From DLAJ01 sp023663615 (GTDB lineage Bacteria > Bacillota > Clostridia > Lachnospirales > Lachnospiraceae), in NCBI GenBank assembly GCA_023663615.1, contig JAMPHA010000014.1, forward strand, positions 1-58,301: a stretch of 58,301 nucleotides of DNA. The letters are read 5' to 3'. The number at the start of each line of letters is the position of its first letter. Within the stretch, counting starts at the first letter, position 1. The notes under the pieces were generated by a model. It saw only the letters and a list, made by a program, of their open reading frames with translations, was not told the origin of the DNA and searched no databases. Made by a program: the position numbers and the translations under genes. Of this stretch, positions 16,062 through 24,653 are shown piece by piece.

Positions 16062-17588
16062 CTTCCCATTGGGTTCCACCACCACATGAACGTCATCTAA
16101 CCCCGACAAGTTCACGTTGCGGTTCACCTTTGCGTCGTAAGTATCCGCCTTCACGATCTCCGCCAGGTCAATTCCCGTCGCCTCTTTCATGCTTTCAAAC
16201 AGCTTTGCCATCACGGCGGGCACGTTTCCCGCAACCTGATCCACGCCATTGGAACCGCCCTCGCCGCCGATAATCGTGATCTTGTCGATCTGTCCGAGCG
16301 GCTCGGCGATCTTTGCCGCCACCTCCGGCAGCACCTGAATCATCATTTCCGCCACGGCTGCCTTATTATACTTCGCATACGCCTCGGCTTTCTTCTCCAT
16401 TGCCTCCGCCTCGGCAAGACCTTTCGCCTGAATTGCGGCGGCTTCCGCCTCGCCGACCTTGCGGATACCTTCCGCCTCCTGCTCCTTCGCGTAGCGCTCC
16501 GCTTCCGCCTGTGCTTTTTTCGCCTGCGCCTCTCTCTCGATCTCGAACTGCTTTGCCTCCGCGGCGTGCTGTACCTCAAACTGCTTCGCTTCCGCTTCCT
16601 TCTGCCGCTGATAAAGCGCCGCGTCCGCCCGCTGCTGCGCCGCGTACTTATCCGCCTCCGCCTGCTTCTTAACTTCCGCTTCCAGCGCATGTTCTTTGAC
16701 CGCGACTTCCTTCTGCTTTAACTCGATCTCCCGCTCCTGCCGCGCAATATCCGCGTTCGCGGTCGTGATCTCGATCGTCTTACGCTGTTCCTCTTTCTGA
16801 ATCTCGTACGCCGCATCCGCCATCGCCTTCTTCGTGTCGGATTCCTGCTGCAATTCGGATTTCTTGATCGCCAGCTCGTTCTGCCGCTTCGCGATCTCCG
16901 TCTGCGCGGCAACGGCGGCGTCGTTTGATTCCTTATCCGCCGACGCCTGCGCCACTTTAATATCTCTTTCGCTCTCAGCGCGGGCGATTGCCGCCGCCTT
17001 CTTGATCTTTACGATATTATCAATACCGAGATTCTCAATAACCTCGTTCCCGTCCACGAAATTCTGCACGTTAAAGCTGATAATATCGAGTCCCATCGCC
17101 GCTAAGTCCGGTTCCGCGTTCTCTTTTACCAGCGTCGCGAATTTCTGCCGGTCGGAAACCATCTCCTCCAGTTTCATCTTGCCGACGATCTCGCGGACAT
17201 TGCCTTCCAGCACCTCTCTTGCTACGCTCGCGATATATTCCGTATTCTTATTTAAGAAATTCTCCGCGGCAAGCCGTAACTTATCCGGCTCGTTACTGAT
17301 CTTCACGTTGACGGTCGCATCCACGTTAATGTTAATGTAATCCGCTGTCGGCACCGCGTTGCTCGTCTTTACGTCAATCGGGATCAGGCGCAGGTTCAGC
17401 TTATCCAGCCGCTCAAAAAACGGCACGCGGATGCTCGCCTTTCCGATTACGATCTTGGATTTCTTTTTTACGCCGGAAATAATGAACGCCATATCGGGCG
17501 GCGCCTTCACATAACCGATCGCAAACAGAATCACGATCAACAGCACGACAACCGCCGCAATAATTACCGGCAATGATAACCCTCCCAT
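16029..17588 (-). CDS. floT: Flotillin-like membrane scaffold protein (SPFH domain)
   Basis: A 519-residue protein. There is an N-terminal membrane hairpin or helix (about 6-28), an SPFH/band-7 domain (about 35-210), then a long Ala/Glu/Lys coiled coil (about 215-440) rich in EAEA-type repeats, and a C-terminal oligomerisation region. It organises membrane microdomains and affects membrane fluidity and cell-wall synthesis in Bacillus (FloT/YuaG, similar length). The start at 17588 follows AAGGAGG; the longer frame of 568 residues has no ribosome site. No NfeD partner gene, usual in Bacillus, is adjacent. Has its own promoter. Confidence 0.94.
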   Translation of the reverse strand: MGGLSLPVIIAAVVVLLIVILFAIGYVKAPPDMAFIISGVKKKSKIVIGKASIRVPFFERLDKLNLRLIPIDVKTSNAVPTADYININVDATVNVKISNEPDKLRLAAENFLNKNTEYIASVAREVLEGNVREIVGKMKLEEMVSDRQKFATLVKENAEPDLAAMGLDIISFNVQNFVDGNEVIENLGIDNIVKIKKAAAIARAESERDIKVAQASADKESNDAAVAAQTEIAKRQNELAIKKSELQQESDTKKAMADAAYEIQKEEQRKTIEITTANADIARQEREIELKQKEVAVKEHALEAEVKKQAEADKYAAQQRADAALYQRQKEAEAKQFEVQHAAEAKQFEIEREAQAKKAQAEAERYAKEQEAEGIRKVGEAEAAAIQAKGLAEAEAMEKKAEAYAKYNKAAVAEMMIQVLPEVAAKIAEPLGQIDKITIIGGEGGSNGVDQVAGNVPAVMAKLFESMKEATGIDLAEIVKADTYDAKVNRNVNLSGLDDVHVVVEPNGKRNSKSAENTD

Positions 17589-17648
17589 AAAATACTTCCT
17601 CCTTTTTTCTTGCGTACCCCTTAGTTTCTTTGTTACAATACCGATATA

Positions 17649-17677
17649 ATTATATAAGATTCCCCGTAAAAAAACAA
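17649..17677 (-). promoter_or_regulatory. Promoter of the flotillin gene
   Basis: On the minus strand TTGTTT (17677-17672), 17-base spacer and perfect TATAAT (17654-17649). The same AT palindrome holds a plus-strand TATAAT (17645-17650), probably for the divergent gene, whose -35 box is poor. Confidence 0.6.
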
Positions 17678-17693
17678 CGTGTGGGAGAAAACT

Positions 17694-18575
17694 ATGATCG
17701 ATCCGATCCGTAATCCCGTCTATCAGGACTATCAACGGTTAAAACAGTCCAAAAAGATTGATGGCGCGAATACAGAAAAAGGAAAATTTAATCTGGATTA
17801 TGCCGAGGAGGGCGTGCTTTACGAGCCATCCTCCGAGGAAAAAGACAAGACCGACGAAACGGCAAAAAAACAGGCAGGCTCTTTTCAGGCGGCCGCCGCG
17901 GACGAACTGCGGGAACTGACCGAAAGCACTCCCGCCGCCAATCAGCAGCCGGCTTCTGCGCAGCGTTCCCTGACGGACATGCTACGCGCTTTTGCTGCGC
18001 GCGCATTGCAGGCGCTCCGCCGGCTTTGGGCAGCGATATGGGAAAGCCGTCCCGCCGATCAGGACGCCTCCGTTTTGACAAAAGAAGAATTCAACGACGC
18101 AGAAACGGTGGACGGCGCAGAGATCGCCGCGGAATCGCGGGCGGGCGAATCGGACGGCTCCGTCACGCTGTCCGGCGGAACCGCCGACAATCCTGCTGCC
18201 GTAGACGGCTCCCTGTCCGCAGACGAAACAGCCGGGGCAGACCAAATGCCGTCAGGCGGCATACCAAATAAAAGCGCTTCCACACCCGGCAATACTACCG
18301 CAGGTAACATTGGTGCCGCTGATGCCATGCCGAACGGCAGAACCGCGTCTGCGCAAGACCCCCTGCACGCCGCAAACGACGCGCGCATTCTTCATGCGCT
18401 CAAATCCGGCGACCGTAACCACTTCCGTTCTCTTTTATCGGAAGACGGCAGGCGCACGCCTGCGAGAAATTCCTCCCTGCTCACCTACTACGACGCGAAA
18501 GGAAATCTCATTTCCCCCGACGCCTCGGTACAGCAGCGCGTCCTGCACGGCGACCGCGGCAGCCTGAAACGTTAG
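17694..18575 (+). CDS. Hypothetical acidic, low-complexity protein
   Basis: A 293-residue protein, not assigned to a family. The N-terminal MIDPIRNPVYQDYQRLKQS segment and the C-terminal part from about 235 (DARILHALKSGDRNHFRSLL, LLTYYDAKGNLI) look folded. The middle is Ala/Ser/Gly/Asp-rich and probably disordered. A short amphipathic stretch near 88-112 (MLRAFAARALQALRRLW) could touch a membrane or partner. No signal peptide. The start at 17694 follows GGGAGA; an alternative GTG at 17679 adds five residues. It is divergent from flotillin. Confidence 0.6.
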   Translation: MIDPIRNPVYQDYQRLKQSKKIDGANTEKGKFNLDYAEEGVLYEPSSEEKDKTDETAKKQAGSFQAAAADELRELTESTPAANQQPASAQRSLTDMLRAFAARALQALRRLWAAIWESRPADQDASVLTKEEFNDAETVDGAEIAAESRAGESDGSVTLSGGTADNPAAVDGSLSADETAGADQMPSGGIPNKSASTPGNTTAGNIGAADAMPNGRTASAQDPLHAANDARILHALKSGDRNHFRSLLSEDGRRTPARNSSLLTYYDAKGNLISPDASVQQRVLHGDRGSLKR

Positions 18576-18656
18576 TGTGAGAAACATTCCCGACCACGTT
18601 GCCGCGTTTTCTCAGACAGAACCTTTCTCCACATAAATTTAAGATTCCGCCCCGCC

Positions 18657-19775
18657 TTACTCCAACAGCTCCGATGCGATCACATACTCGCTCTGTTCGT
18701 CCGTACCGGCGTCCGTCTGGCTTTGATCCAGCACGATCACCAGATTGCCGTCGGCATTAAAATAATAATTCTGATCTTCCTCGATCTGGGTAAAAACGAT
18801 CTCTATCTCTTCCTGCGCTTCCGGAACATCCGCATTCTCCGATGCCCCTTCCCCGGTTTCCTGTACCTTCCTCGCTTCCATCTGGCTTATAATCTCATCG
18901 CTGATAATGGTAACGTAATCCCTGTCGTTATAAAGTTCGCCGAGCGTCATCACCGCATCCTGCTTTTTATCCACATTATAATATCTGCGCAGCTCAGAAC
19001 CCTCCGTATCACCGTCTGTATCTGCATAAATGATCAACGTGAACCAGTCGTCGCTGTCCGTTACCACCTCATAGCCGGTCATTTTGAATTGTCCGCCGTT
19101 TCTGACGTTTTCCTCCTCAAAGCACGCCATCAGCCGTTCCGTATATCCATCCGCCTGTATCTCATGCGTGGAAATCCCTCCATCCGCAGTCTCTGATTGC
19201 ATTGCAATCTCCGATTGCATTGCGATCCCGTCCGCATCTTCCTGCGCGCCCGCCGCGCTTTCTGATTCAGGCTGCGTTGTCTCGTCCCATTCCGCGGGCT
19301 CCGTACCCGCTCTGCCCACGGGCATATCCGCAGCGTCACTTGCCGCAGCGTCACTTGCCGCAGCGTCATTTAGCGCGGCATCATATGCCATACCATCCGC
19401 TCCGCCGTCCGCCACATAAAATCCGTCGTCCGCCCCTGCGCTGAGCGCCATCGGCATTCCGCTCTCATCCGCCGTGCTCTCCGTATGTCCGTCTGTATAT
19501 TCCCGCAGCGTCACCGCTCTGAAAAATCTGCCGACCACAGGCGCCTTGCCCATCTGCTCCGCCATGCGTGCATTCAGATTCGGCAAAAGAACAAGGATCA
19601 GAACAACCGCTGCCGCACCGGATACCGCCGCACTGATATACGCCGCCCTGCGCCTTCTTGCCGCACGCTTTTTTCCGCGCGCGATCGCATTCCGGATCCG
19701 GTCACGGACGTCCTGCGGCACCGTTATTTCGCGGTACTCCTCAATGAGCTGCTGCCATTCCTCTTTCCGATCCAT
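18657..19775 (-). CDS. rsiV: RsiV-like anti-sigma factor with DUF3298 sensor domain
   Basis: A 372-residue single-pass membrane protein. The cytosolic part (1-43) would bind the sigma factor, and a basic RGKKRAARRRR precedes a transmembrane helix (about 45-66). A low-complexity Ala/Asp/Glu-rich extracellular linker (about 95-215) follows. The C-terminal DUF3298-type domain contains ISDEIISQM and YYFNADGNLVIVLDQ. In B. subtilis RsiV this domain binds lysozyme, which triggers proteolysis and releases SigV. The SigV-like gene lies 92 bases upstream on the same strand, supporting the pair. Translation starts five bases after a run of 13 G, which appears to serve as ribosome site. Confidence 0.85.
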   Translation of the reverse strand: MDRKEEWQQLIEEYREITVPQDVRDRIRNAIARGKKRAARRRRAAYISAAVSGAAAVVLILVLLPNLNARMAEQMGKAPVVGRFFRAVTLREYTDGHTESTADESGMPMALSAGADDGFYVADGGADGMAYDAALNDAAASDAAASDAADMPVGRAGTEPAEWDETTQPESESAAGAQEDADGIAMQSEIAMQSETADGGISTHEIQADGYTERLMACFEEENVRNGGQFKMTGYEVVTDSDDWFTLIIYADTDGDTEGSELRRYYNVDKKQDAVMTLGELYNDRDYVTIISDEIISQMEARKVQETGEGASENADVPEAQEEIEIVFTQIEEDQNYYFNADGNLVIVLDQSQTDAGTDEQSEYVIASELLE

Positions 19776-19793
19776 TTTTTCCCCCCCCCCCCC
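19776..19793 (-). promoter_or_regulatory. Homopolymeric G13 tract acting as ribosome site of the anti-sigma gene
   Basis: Thirteen G on the minus strand (19793-19781) followed by five A and then the ATG at 19775. No other Shine-Dalgarno sequence is present, so part of the G tract probably fills that role. Such tracts change length by slippage. Confidence 0.7.
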
Positions 19794-19867
19794 GAATTTT
19801 TCCTATTTTAACGGGAACCTTTTGTTTTTGCTGTTTTCGCCGCACCTTACCTGCCGCACTTAACCTG

Positions 19868-20341
19868 TCACTCTTCGTCTAATTCTAATTTCAACTTTTC
19901 CAAAATACGGTAAAGCCGGCTCTTTGTCGTACTTAAGTTCAGGTTCATCACGTGCGCGACCTGCTCGATCGTCATATCCTCAAAAAACCGCAGCGTGACG
20001 ATCGCCCGCTCCTCCTCGGTCAGTGTCTCAAGCGCTTTGCGCAGATCGACATCCTGATAACTGTCCTCCTTTGACAGCATATCCTCCTGAACCTCCGCAT
20101 ATTCCCGTCTGTTGCGGCGCACAAAATTGACCGCTTCATTCATCATGATCCGATAGATCCATGTACCCGCAAAGGACTCGTTTCGCAATGTATGCGCACG
20201 CGAGATCGCCTTATAGGCTCCCTCCTGCACAATATCCAAAGCGTCCTGTTCGCTGCGTACATAGCTGTATGCCAATCGGTAATACTTCTGGTAATTTTCC
20301 ATCAGTATTCCGCTTATCATTTCTTCTCTGCTCTGTCTCAC
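19868..20341 (-). CDS. sigV: ECF sigma factor, SigV-like
   Basis: A 157-residue extracytoplasmic-function sigma factor. Region 2 (about 12-75) includes DALDIVQEGAYKAI and the promoter-melting WIYRIMMNEAVNF. Region 4 (about 103-155) includes LTEEERAIVTLRFFEDMTIEQVA and a helix-turn-helix. It directs RNA polymerase to envelope-stress genes. The start is GTG at 20341 with GGGG upstream; an internal ATG eight codons on is possible. An ECF-type promoter (GAAAC/GTCTAA) lies upstream, indicating self-activation. It is followed by its RsiV-like anti-sigma partner. Confidence 0.92.
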   Translation of the reverse strand: MRQSREEMISGILMENYQKYYRLAYSYVRSEQDALDIVQEGAYKAISRAHTLRNESFAGTWIYRIMMNEAVNFVRRNRREYAEVQEDMLSKEDSYQDVDLRKALETLTEEERAIVTLRFFEDMTIEQVAHVMNLNLSTTKSRLYRILEKLKLELDEE

Positions 20342-20369
20342 AACCGTTCCCCTTTGTAAGCCCTACTGA

Positions 20370-20399
20370 TTAGACTGTTTTCCCTGCCATAAAGTTTCA
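20370..20399 (-). promoter_or_regulatory. ECF-type promoter of the sigma/anti-sigma operon
   Basis: On the minus strand TGAAAC (20399-20394) and GTCTAA (20375-20370), spacing 18. This closely resembles the SigV/SigX-type TGAAAC...CGTCTAA consensus and differs from housekeeping promoters in the window. Confidence 0.7.
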
Positions 20400-20451
20400 A
20401 TTCCTGCTCTCTCCCCTTCGGTCAGCCTGCTGCAATGCTTTTTTCTGCCGC

Positions 20452-21744
20452 CTATTCATACAATTCTTCAAGCACTTCAAAATAATTCTCAAACGTTTTT
20501 TTGCAGCATTCCGGATCGTTGACCGCGATCCCATCCGTGCGCAGACCGATCAGCGTAAATGCCATCGCCATGCGGTGATCATGATACGTTTCTACCAACG
20601 TCGGCTTCGGCGTTCCCGGATAAATACGGATGCCTTCGTCCTCCGTCATTTCCTCACAGCGGATTCCCATACGCGCAAGCTCGTTTAAGATCGCGGCGAT
20701 CCGGTCGGTCTCCTGCCCGCGGATATGCCCCACGCCGACGATCTCCGTCGCGCTGTCGGCATAGACGGCAAGCGCCGCCATCGTCATGGTCTGATCGGAA
20801 AAATCACGCATATCCGCGCGAAGTCCCGCATAATGCGTCACTCCCGCCCCGCGCACGATCAGCCCGTCCGCCGTCTCCTCGACCATACAGCCGAGCTTTT
20901 TTAACAGCATCACATATTGAATATCGCCCTGCAGCGACTGTTCATGCACGCCGCGCACGAGCACGTCCGCACCCAAAAGCGGCGCCAGACTGTAAAAATA
21001 TGCCGCGCCCGACACATCCGGCTCCACCTCGTAGCGCGTTCTGCCGAAACGCTGTCCGCCCGGTACATAATAGCTGTGTTCCCCCTGCTGCCGCACGACA
21101 AGACCGAACTGCTCCATCATCGCAAGCGTCATACGGATATACGCGCCCGCCGTGCGGTTTCCCGCCATATGCACGGTCAGTCCGTCGGGGAGCAGCGCCG
21201 CCGCCATGAGGAGCGCGCTGGCAAACTGGCTGCTGACACTCGTATCAATCGTGACTTCCGCAAGCTTCATGCCCTGCGCATGAAGCGTAAACGGAAAATG
21301 TCCCCTCTCGCCATGATAACAGATCTTTGCACCGCCCTGTTCCAGCACGGATAGCAGCGGTTCCATCGGTCGTTTCGCCATCTGTTTCGAGGAGCATAAT
21401 TCATAATCGCCGCCCGCAAACGCAAGCATCACGGTCAGGAAACGCGCCGCCGTACCCGCGCTCTGCACATGGATCCGTGCCTGCGGTTTCGGTATGACGC
21501 CGCCGGTCCCGCATATTGTGACGCGCCTGTCATTTTCTTCAATCGTAAGCTGAAAGCCCAGATCATGAAGACAGGCTAAAAAAGCACGGGAATCTTCGCT
21601 GAATAAGACGCCCTCCAGCACGCAGGTTTCATTCGAAAGCGCCGCCAGCATCAGCGCGCGGTTCGTGATGCTCTTAGAACCCGGAACACACACCCGTATC
21701 ATACCCTTTTTTTTCAATGGTCTTACATGATAAATCTGCTCCAT
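20452..21744 (-). CDS. aroA: 3-phosphoshikimate 1-carboxyvinyltransferase (EPSP synthase)
   Basis: A 430-residue enzyme of the shikimate pathway joining phosphoenolpyruvate to shikimate-3-phosphate. Family motifs are visible: GSKSITNRAL near residue 22, QSAGTAARFLTVML near 93, KRPMEPLL, SSQFASALLMAA, the catalytic aspartate in RDFSDQT, and the C-terminal HDHRMAMAF. Full family length. The start follows GAGGAGG. No other aro gene is adjacent. It is divergent from a CmpB-type membrane protein whose start lies 50 bases away. Confidence 0.97.
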   Translation of the reverse strand: MEQIYHVRPLKKKGMIRVCVPGSKSITNRALMLAALSNETCVLEGVLFSEDSRAFLACLHDLGFQLTIEENDRRVTICGTGGVIPKPQARIHVQSAGTAARFLTVMLAFAGGDYELCSSKQMAKRPMEPLLSVLEQGGAKICYHGERGHFPFTLHAQGMKLAEVTIDTSVSSQFASALLMAAALLPDGLTVHMAGNRTAGAYIRMTLAMMEQFGLVVRQQGEHSYYVPGGQRFGRTRYEVEPDVSGAAYFYSLAPLLGADVLVRGVHEQSLQGDIQYVMLLKKLGCMVEETADGLIVRGAGVTHYAGLRADMRDFSDQTMTMAALAVYADSATEIVGVGHIRGQETDRIAAILNELARMGIRCEEMTEDEGIRIYPGTPKPTLVETYHDHRMAMAFTLIGLRTDGIAVNDPECCKKTFENYFEVLEELYE

Positions 21745-21794
21745 TTTCCTCCTCCTGCCCGCATGTTTTCCGCCCTCGCGGAAACACTATCTCT

Positions 21795-22403
21795 ATGAAA
21801 ACACATTCGAACCGCACACAGGAACATCTTGATACCATGCTGCTTCTTTTTTTCACCGTATCCGTTTCGGGGTACCTGTGGGAGATTCTGCTCTATTTTC
21901 TCATGAACGGTACCTTTACAAACCGCGGTTTTTTCCACGGTCCGTGGCTGCCGGTCTACGGGCTCGGCGCCGTGTTGCTCGCCGCACTGCTTGAGCGGCT
22001 TCCTGCCCGGCTCAAAAAGCGGCTCCCCCTGCTCTTTTTCTTGTCTGCGCTCGTCTGCACGGCGACGGAATATCTGCTCGGTCTTTATCTGGAGACACGC
22101 CGCCATGTGCGCTATTGGGATTATACCGGCTGGCCGCTTTCCATCGGCGGAAAAGTCTGCCTGATCTCCTTCGTGTTTTTCGGACTTGGCGGACTGCTTC
22201 TCGAACGCCGGCTGCTGCCGTTTTTGCGGCGCATCCCGCAGAGACTTGCCTTGCGCCGGATCCGCGGCGTCAACTATCTGCATATCGCGTTAGGCGCGCT
22301 CTGCCTGCTGTTCCTCGTCGATCTGTTTTATTCGTACGCGCACCCGAACATGGGAAACAACATCTCTTTCCGGATCGCGGAAAGCGCCGCGTCCATGCCG
22401 TGA
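21795..22403 (+). CDS. CmpB-type putative ABC-transporter permease-like membrane protein
   Basis: A 202-residue membrane protein with about six helices. SGYLWEILLYFLMNGTFTNRGFFHGPWLPVYGLGA is characteristic of the PF06541-type family named ABC_trans_CmpB, as is YWDYTGWPLSIGGKVCL. No ATPase gene is beside it, and the transport role of the family is not established. The start at 21795 begins the conserved part; a longer frame from 21717 would run into the aroA start region. The ribosome site is weak (GGAAAC). Confidence 0.8.
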   Translation: MKTHSNRTQEHLDTMLLLFFTVSVSGYLWEILLYFLMNGTFTNRGFFHGPWLPVYGLGAVLLAALLERLPARLKKRLPLLFFLSALVCTATEYLLGLYLETRRHVRYWDYTGWPLSIGGKVCLISFVFFGLGGLLLERRLLPFLRRIPQRLALRRIRGVNYLHIALGALCLLFLVDLFYSYAHPNMGNNISFRIAESAASMP

Positions 22404-22416
22404 GAAAACATTCTGC

Positions 22417-23421
22417 CTAACCCTGCAAAATATGCAGGTTCCGCAGCGCTTCGTCTCCGATGCTGCGCGTCAGCTCTACGGCGTGCGCTTCCATATAAGT
22501 ATCCTCCGTCGTCGTGAATCCCTGCGCGCGAAGCTCCTGCGCCATGACCTGACAGACCGCCTCCACGATCAGAAGCCTTCCGTCTGCCTGCCATGGCTGT
22601 TCCGTCTGCTCCGCCTTCCATTTCTGCTTTGAATCTGTCACATCTGTCAGAAGCATCAGCATATCGCCGATTTCCGACAGCACTGTCAGGTCTTTTAATC
22701 CCCTGTGCATCCATTTATAAAAAGGACAATAGCGCCGGTTCAGCAGATACGCGAGCGAACACGCCGCGCGCACAAATTCCGCAAGCGCAAGCTCCGCCGC
22801 CACATATTCCCCTCTGCGCATACAGCGCGCATAATTATATTGCCCGCTCTGCGCCATCACCGCCGCGCGCGCCGCCATTTTCTTTTTGCGCACATCCTCA
22901 GGATAATAGGCGAGCAGTCCCTCGCGAAACGCAAGAAACTCGCCCGCGCCATCCGCAAACACCCGCCCGTTTACCGCCGCCGCAAGGCGCTCCTGTGGCA
23001 GCGCAAGCCACTCCATGTTATTCTGCGGCAGCCTGTCCGTGCCGAGCAGCCCGTAATAAAAAGCCGATACTTCCAATACCCCGACGCGTCCCGCTCCCTG
23101 CGCGGTCTGCCTGCGCGGAAATACACCGTAACGTTCCCACGCCGTCTGCGTCCACACGCCGCGCGCCGCCTCATACGCTTCCTGCACGGTGGGCGCATAC
23201 GCTTCATAGTCCGCCTTTGTCAGCCAGATACAGACGTCCGCCCCGTAATCATGATCGGCGGAAAACGCATCGTCATAGCCGTAGCACTCCGAACCATGCC
23301 CGACAAGCCCTGCCGCCCATCTCTCATGTAACGCCGGAACCCGCTCCGACAGCATCGGTCTGACGGCTTCCTCATAAAACCGCTCCGACAGCTCCAGTCC
23401 CTTTATCACTGTCCCGCTCAT
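22417..23421 (-). CDS. DUF4037 protein, nucleotidyltransferase-like
   Basis: A 334-residue cytosolic protein. The N-terminal segment GLVGHGSECYGYDDAFSADHDYGADVCIW has the G-S...D-x-D layout of nucleotidyltransferase-fold proteins, which is typical of DUF4037. The rest is helical with many Ala/Arg/Glu. The start follows GGAGG. It lies 121 bases downstream of the TPR gene on the same strand, so the two are probably co-transcribed. Substrate unknown; aminoglycoside-type or tRNA-type activity should not be assumed. Confidence 0.75.
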   Translation of the reverse strand: MSGTVIKGLELSERFYEEAVRPMLSERVPALHERWAAGLVGHGSECYGYDDAFSADHDYGADVCIWLTKADYEAYAPTVQEAYEAARGVWTQTAWERYGVFPRRQTAQGAGRVGVLEVSAFYYGLLGTDRLPQNNMEWLALPQERLAAAVNGRVFADGAGEFLAFREGLLAYYPEDVRKKKMAARAAVMAQSGQYNYARCMRRGEYVAAELALAEFVRAACSLAYLLNRRYCPFYKWMHRGLKDLTVLSEIGDMLMLLTDVTDSKQKWKAEQTEQPWQADGRLLIVEAVCQVMAQELRAQGFTTTEDTYMEAHAVELTRSIGDEALRNLHILQG

Positions 23422-23542
23422 CCCAAACTCCTCCGCCCGGCTTCTTCTTCAACGTTTCCGCAAACCCTCTGACCGCCGATCACATCCCCACAGCCGAAAC
23501 AATCCGCGCACGATTGCCATGCCATCCGTGATGCTACCTGCA

Positions 23543-24430
23543 TCATCCGGTCGGATTCCCGCCCGTCTGCCGCTTTTCCAGCGCATCCCTCACACGTTTT
23601 GCACGCGACAGATATTCCTGCCTGCGCGGCGCATCGCCAAGCCGCTCGCAGACGGCGGCGCAGTTCTCCGACAAAATCGCGTAACTCTCATTTTCGCCAT
23701 AGTGCTTTTTGACTTCTCCACACGCCTTTTCATAAAAAACAAGCGCGCGCGCATAATCCTCCCTGCGAAATGCCGCCTCGGCAAGCCCCGCGAGCGCGCC
23801 GCTGTAATGTGCGTCCGTCTGCCCGCCCGCCTCCTCAAAAATCGCGGCTGCCTCCGTGAGCAGGCGTTCCGCCTCTTCCGCCTTCAAGAGCTTAAAGTCG
23901 ATCAGCGCAAGATTCGTCAGCGTCGTCGCCTCCTCCATCCGCGCATCCGGCTGCTTTTTGATGATCGCGAGCGCTTTTTCGGCAAGCGCCGCCGCCTGCA
24001 CGTTCTCATTCATCGCCTCTAAAAGCATACTCATATTATTGTAAAGTCCCGCAAAACGATAATCCTCCGGCGGGATCAGGTTTTCATAAATTGCGGCCGC
24101 CCTCATATACTGTTCGTACGCGTCGCGGTAACGTCCGCCCGCGCGGTACGCCGTCGCCGAATTGAGCAGCACCGTCGCGAAATGCTCCGTATCTTCAAGC
24201 TGAAGCTCCTCCATGAGCAGCAGTACGTCCTCCGACGCCTGATACGCTTTCTCGTGCTGTGAAATGCTCCGGTAAAAACCGATCATCTCATTACAGACGG
24301 CGATGTACGCCTGCCAGTCTTCATCCTCTTTTGCCTGCGCGAGCGACGCCGTCAGATACGGTTCCACCTGCGCAAGCGCATTCTCCGCAAACAGATCGTC
24401 CAACGTCTGATAAAATACATTCACATCCAT
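23543..24430 (-). CDS. Tetratricopeptide repeat protein
   Basis: A 295-residue all-helical protein with about six TPR units. The regular A/Y/F pattern is visible in YQASEDVLLLMEEL, YEQYMRAAAIYENL, ALAEKALAIIKKQP and ALVFYEKACGEVKKHYG. It probably acts as a protein-protein adaptor, perhaps for the DUF4037 enzyme that follows it. The start at 24430 follows AAAGGTG; a longer frame to 24463 lacks a ribosome site. No signal peptide. Confidence 0.82.
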   Translation of the reverse strand: MDVNVFYQTLDDLFAENALAQVEPYLTASLAQAKEDEDWQAYIAVCNEMIGFYRSISQHEKAYQASEDVLLLMEELQLEDTEHFATVLLNSATAYRAGGRYRDAYEQYMRAAAIYENLIPPEDYRFAGLYNNMSMLLEAMNENVQAAALAEKALAIIKKQPDARMEEATTLTNLALIDFKLLKAEEAERLLTEAAAIFEEAGGQTDAHYSGALAGLAEAAFRREDYARALVFYEKACGEVKKHYGENESYAILSENCAAVCERLGDAPRRQEYLSRAKRVRDALEKRQTGGNPTG

Positions 24431-24510
24431 CTTGATTTCTGCACCTTTCTCTATAGCACCCAAACACGCTCATTATAACAGTATCCGCACGGTTTGTAAA
24501 AATTTTTCTG

Positions 24511-24564
24511 TGGAAAATTGCATTTTCTTGGAAAATCTCATTTTCGTGGAAAATTATATTTTCC
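24511..24564. repeat. Three tandem 18-base palindromic repeats
   Basis: Units at 24511-24528, 24529-24546 and 24547-24564, each TGGAAAAT, three bases, ATTTTC and one or two variable bases. Each unit is itself an inverted repeat. They end four bases before the -35 box of the GntR-ABC operon and lie upstream of the divergent TPR gene. Confidence 0.85.
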
Positions 24565-24567
24565 ATA

Positions 24568-24596
24568 TTGACATCCTCTTTTCCCCGGTATATATT
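24568..24596 (+). promoter_or_regulatory. Promoter of the first GntR-ABC operon
   Basis: Consensus TTGACA (24568-24573), 17-base spacer, TATATT (24591-24596). Confidence 0.75.
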
Positions 24597-24599
24597 TAG

Positions 24600-24621
24600 G
24601 TTGCGTGGTTAATTACACAAC
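24600..24621. promoter_or_regulatory. Candidate GntR operator
   Basis: An imperfect dyad, GTTGCGTG and TACACAAC around a six-base spacer, lying just downstream of the -10 box and before the regulator's ribosome site. This is where a YtrA-type repressor would block transcription. Binding is inferred. Confidence 0.5.
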
Positions 24622-24653
24622 TAATGAACCGACAAACCCGGAAAGGAGGACGC

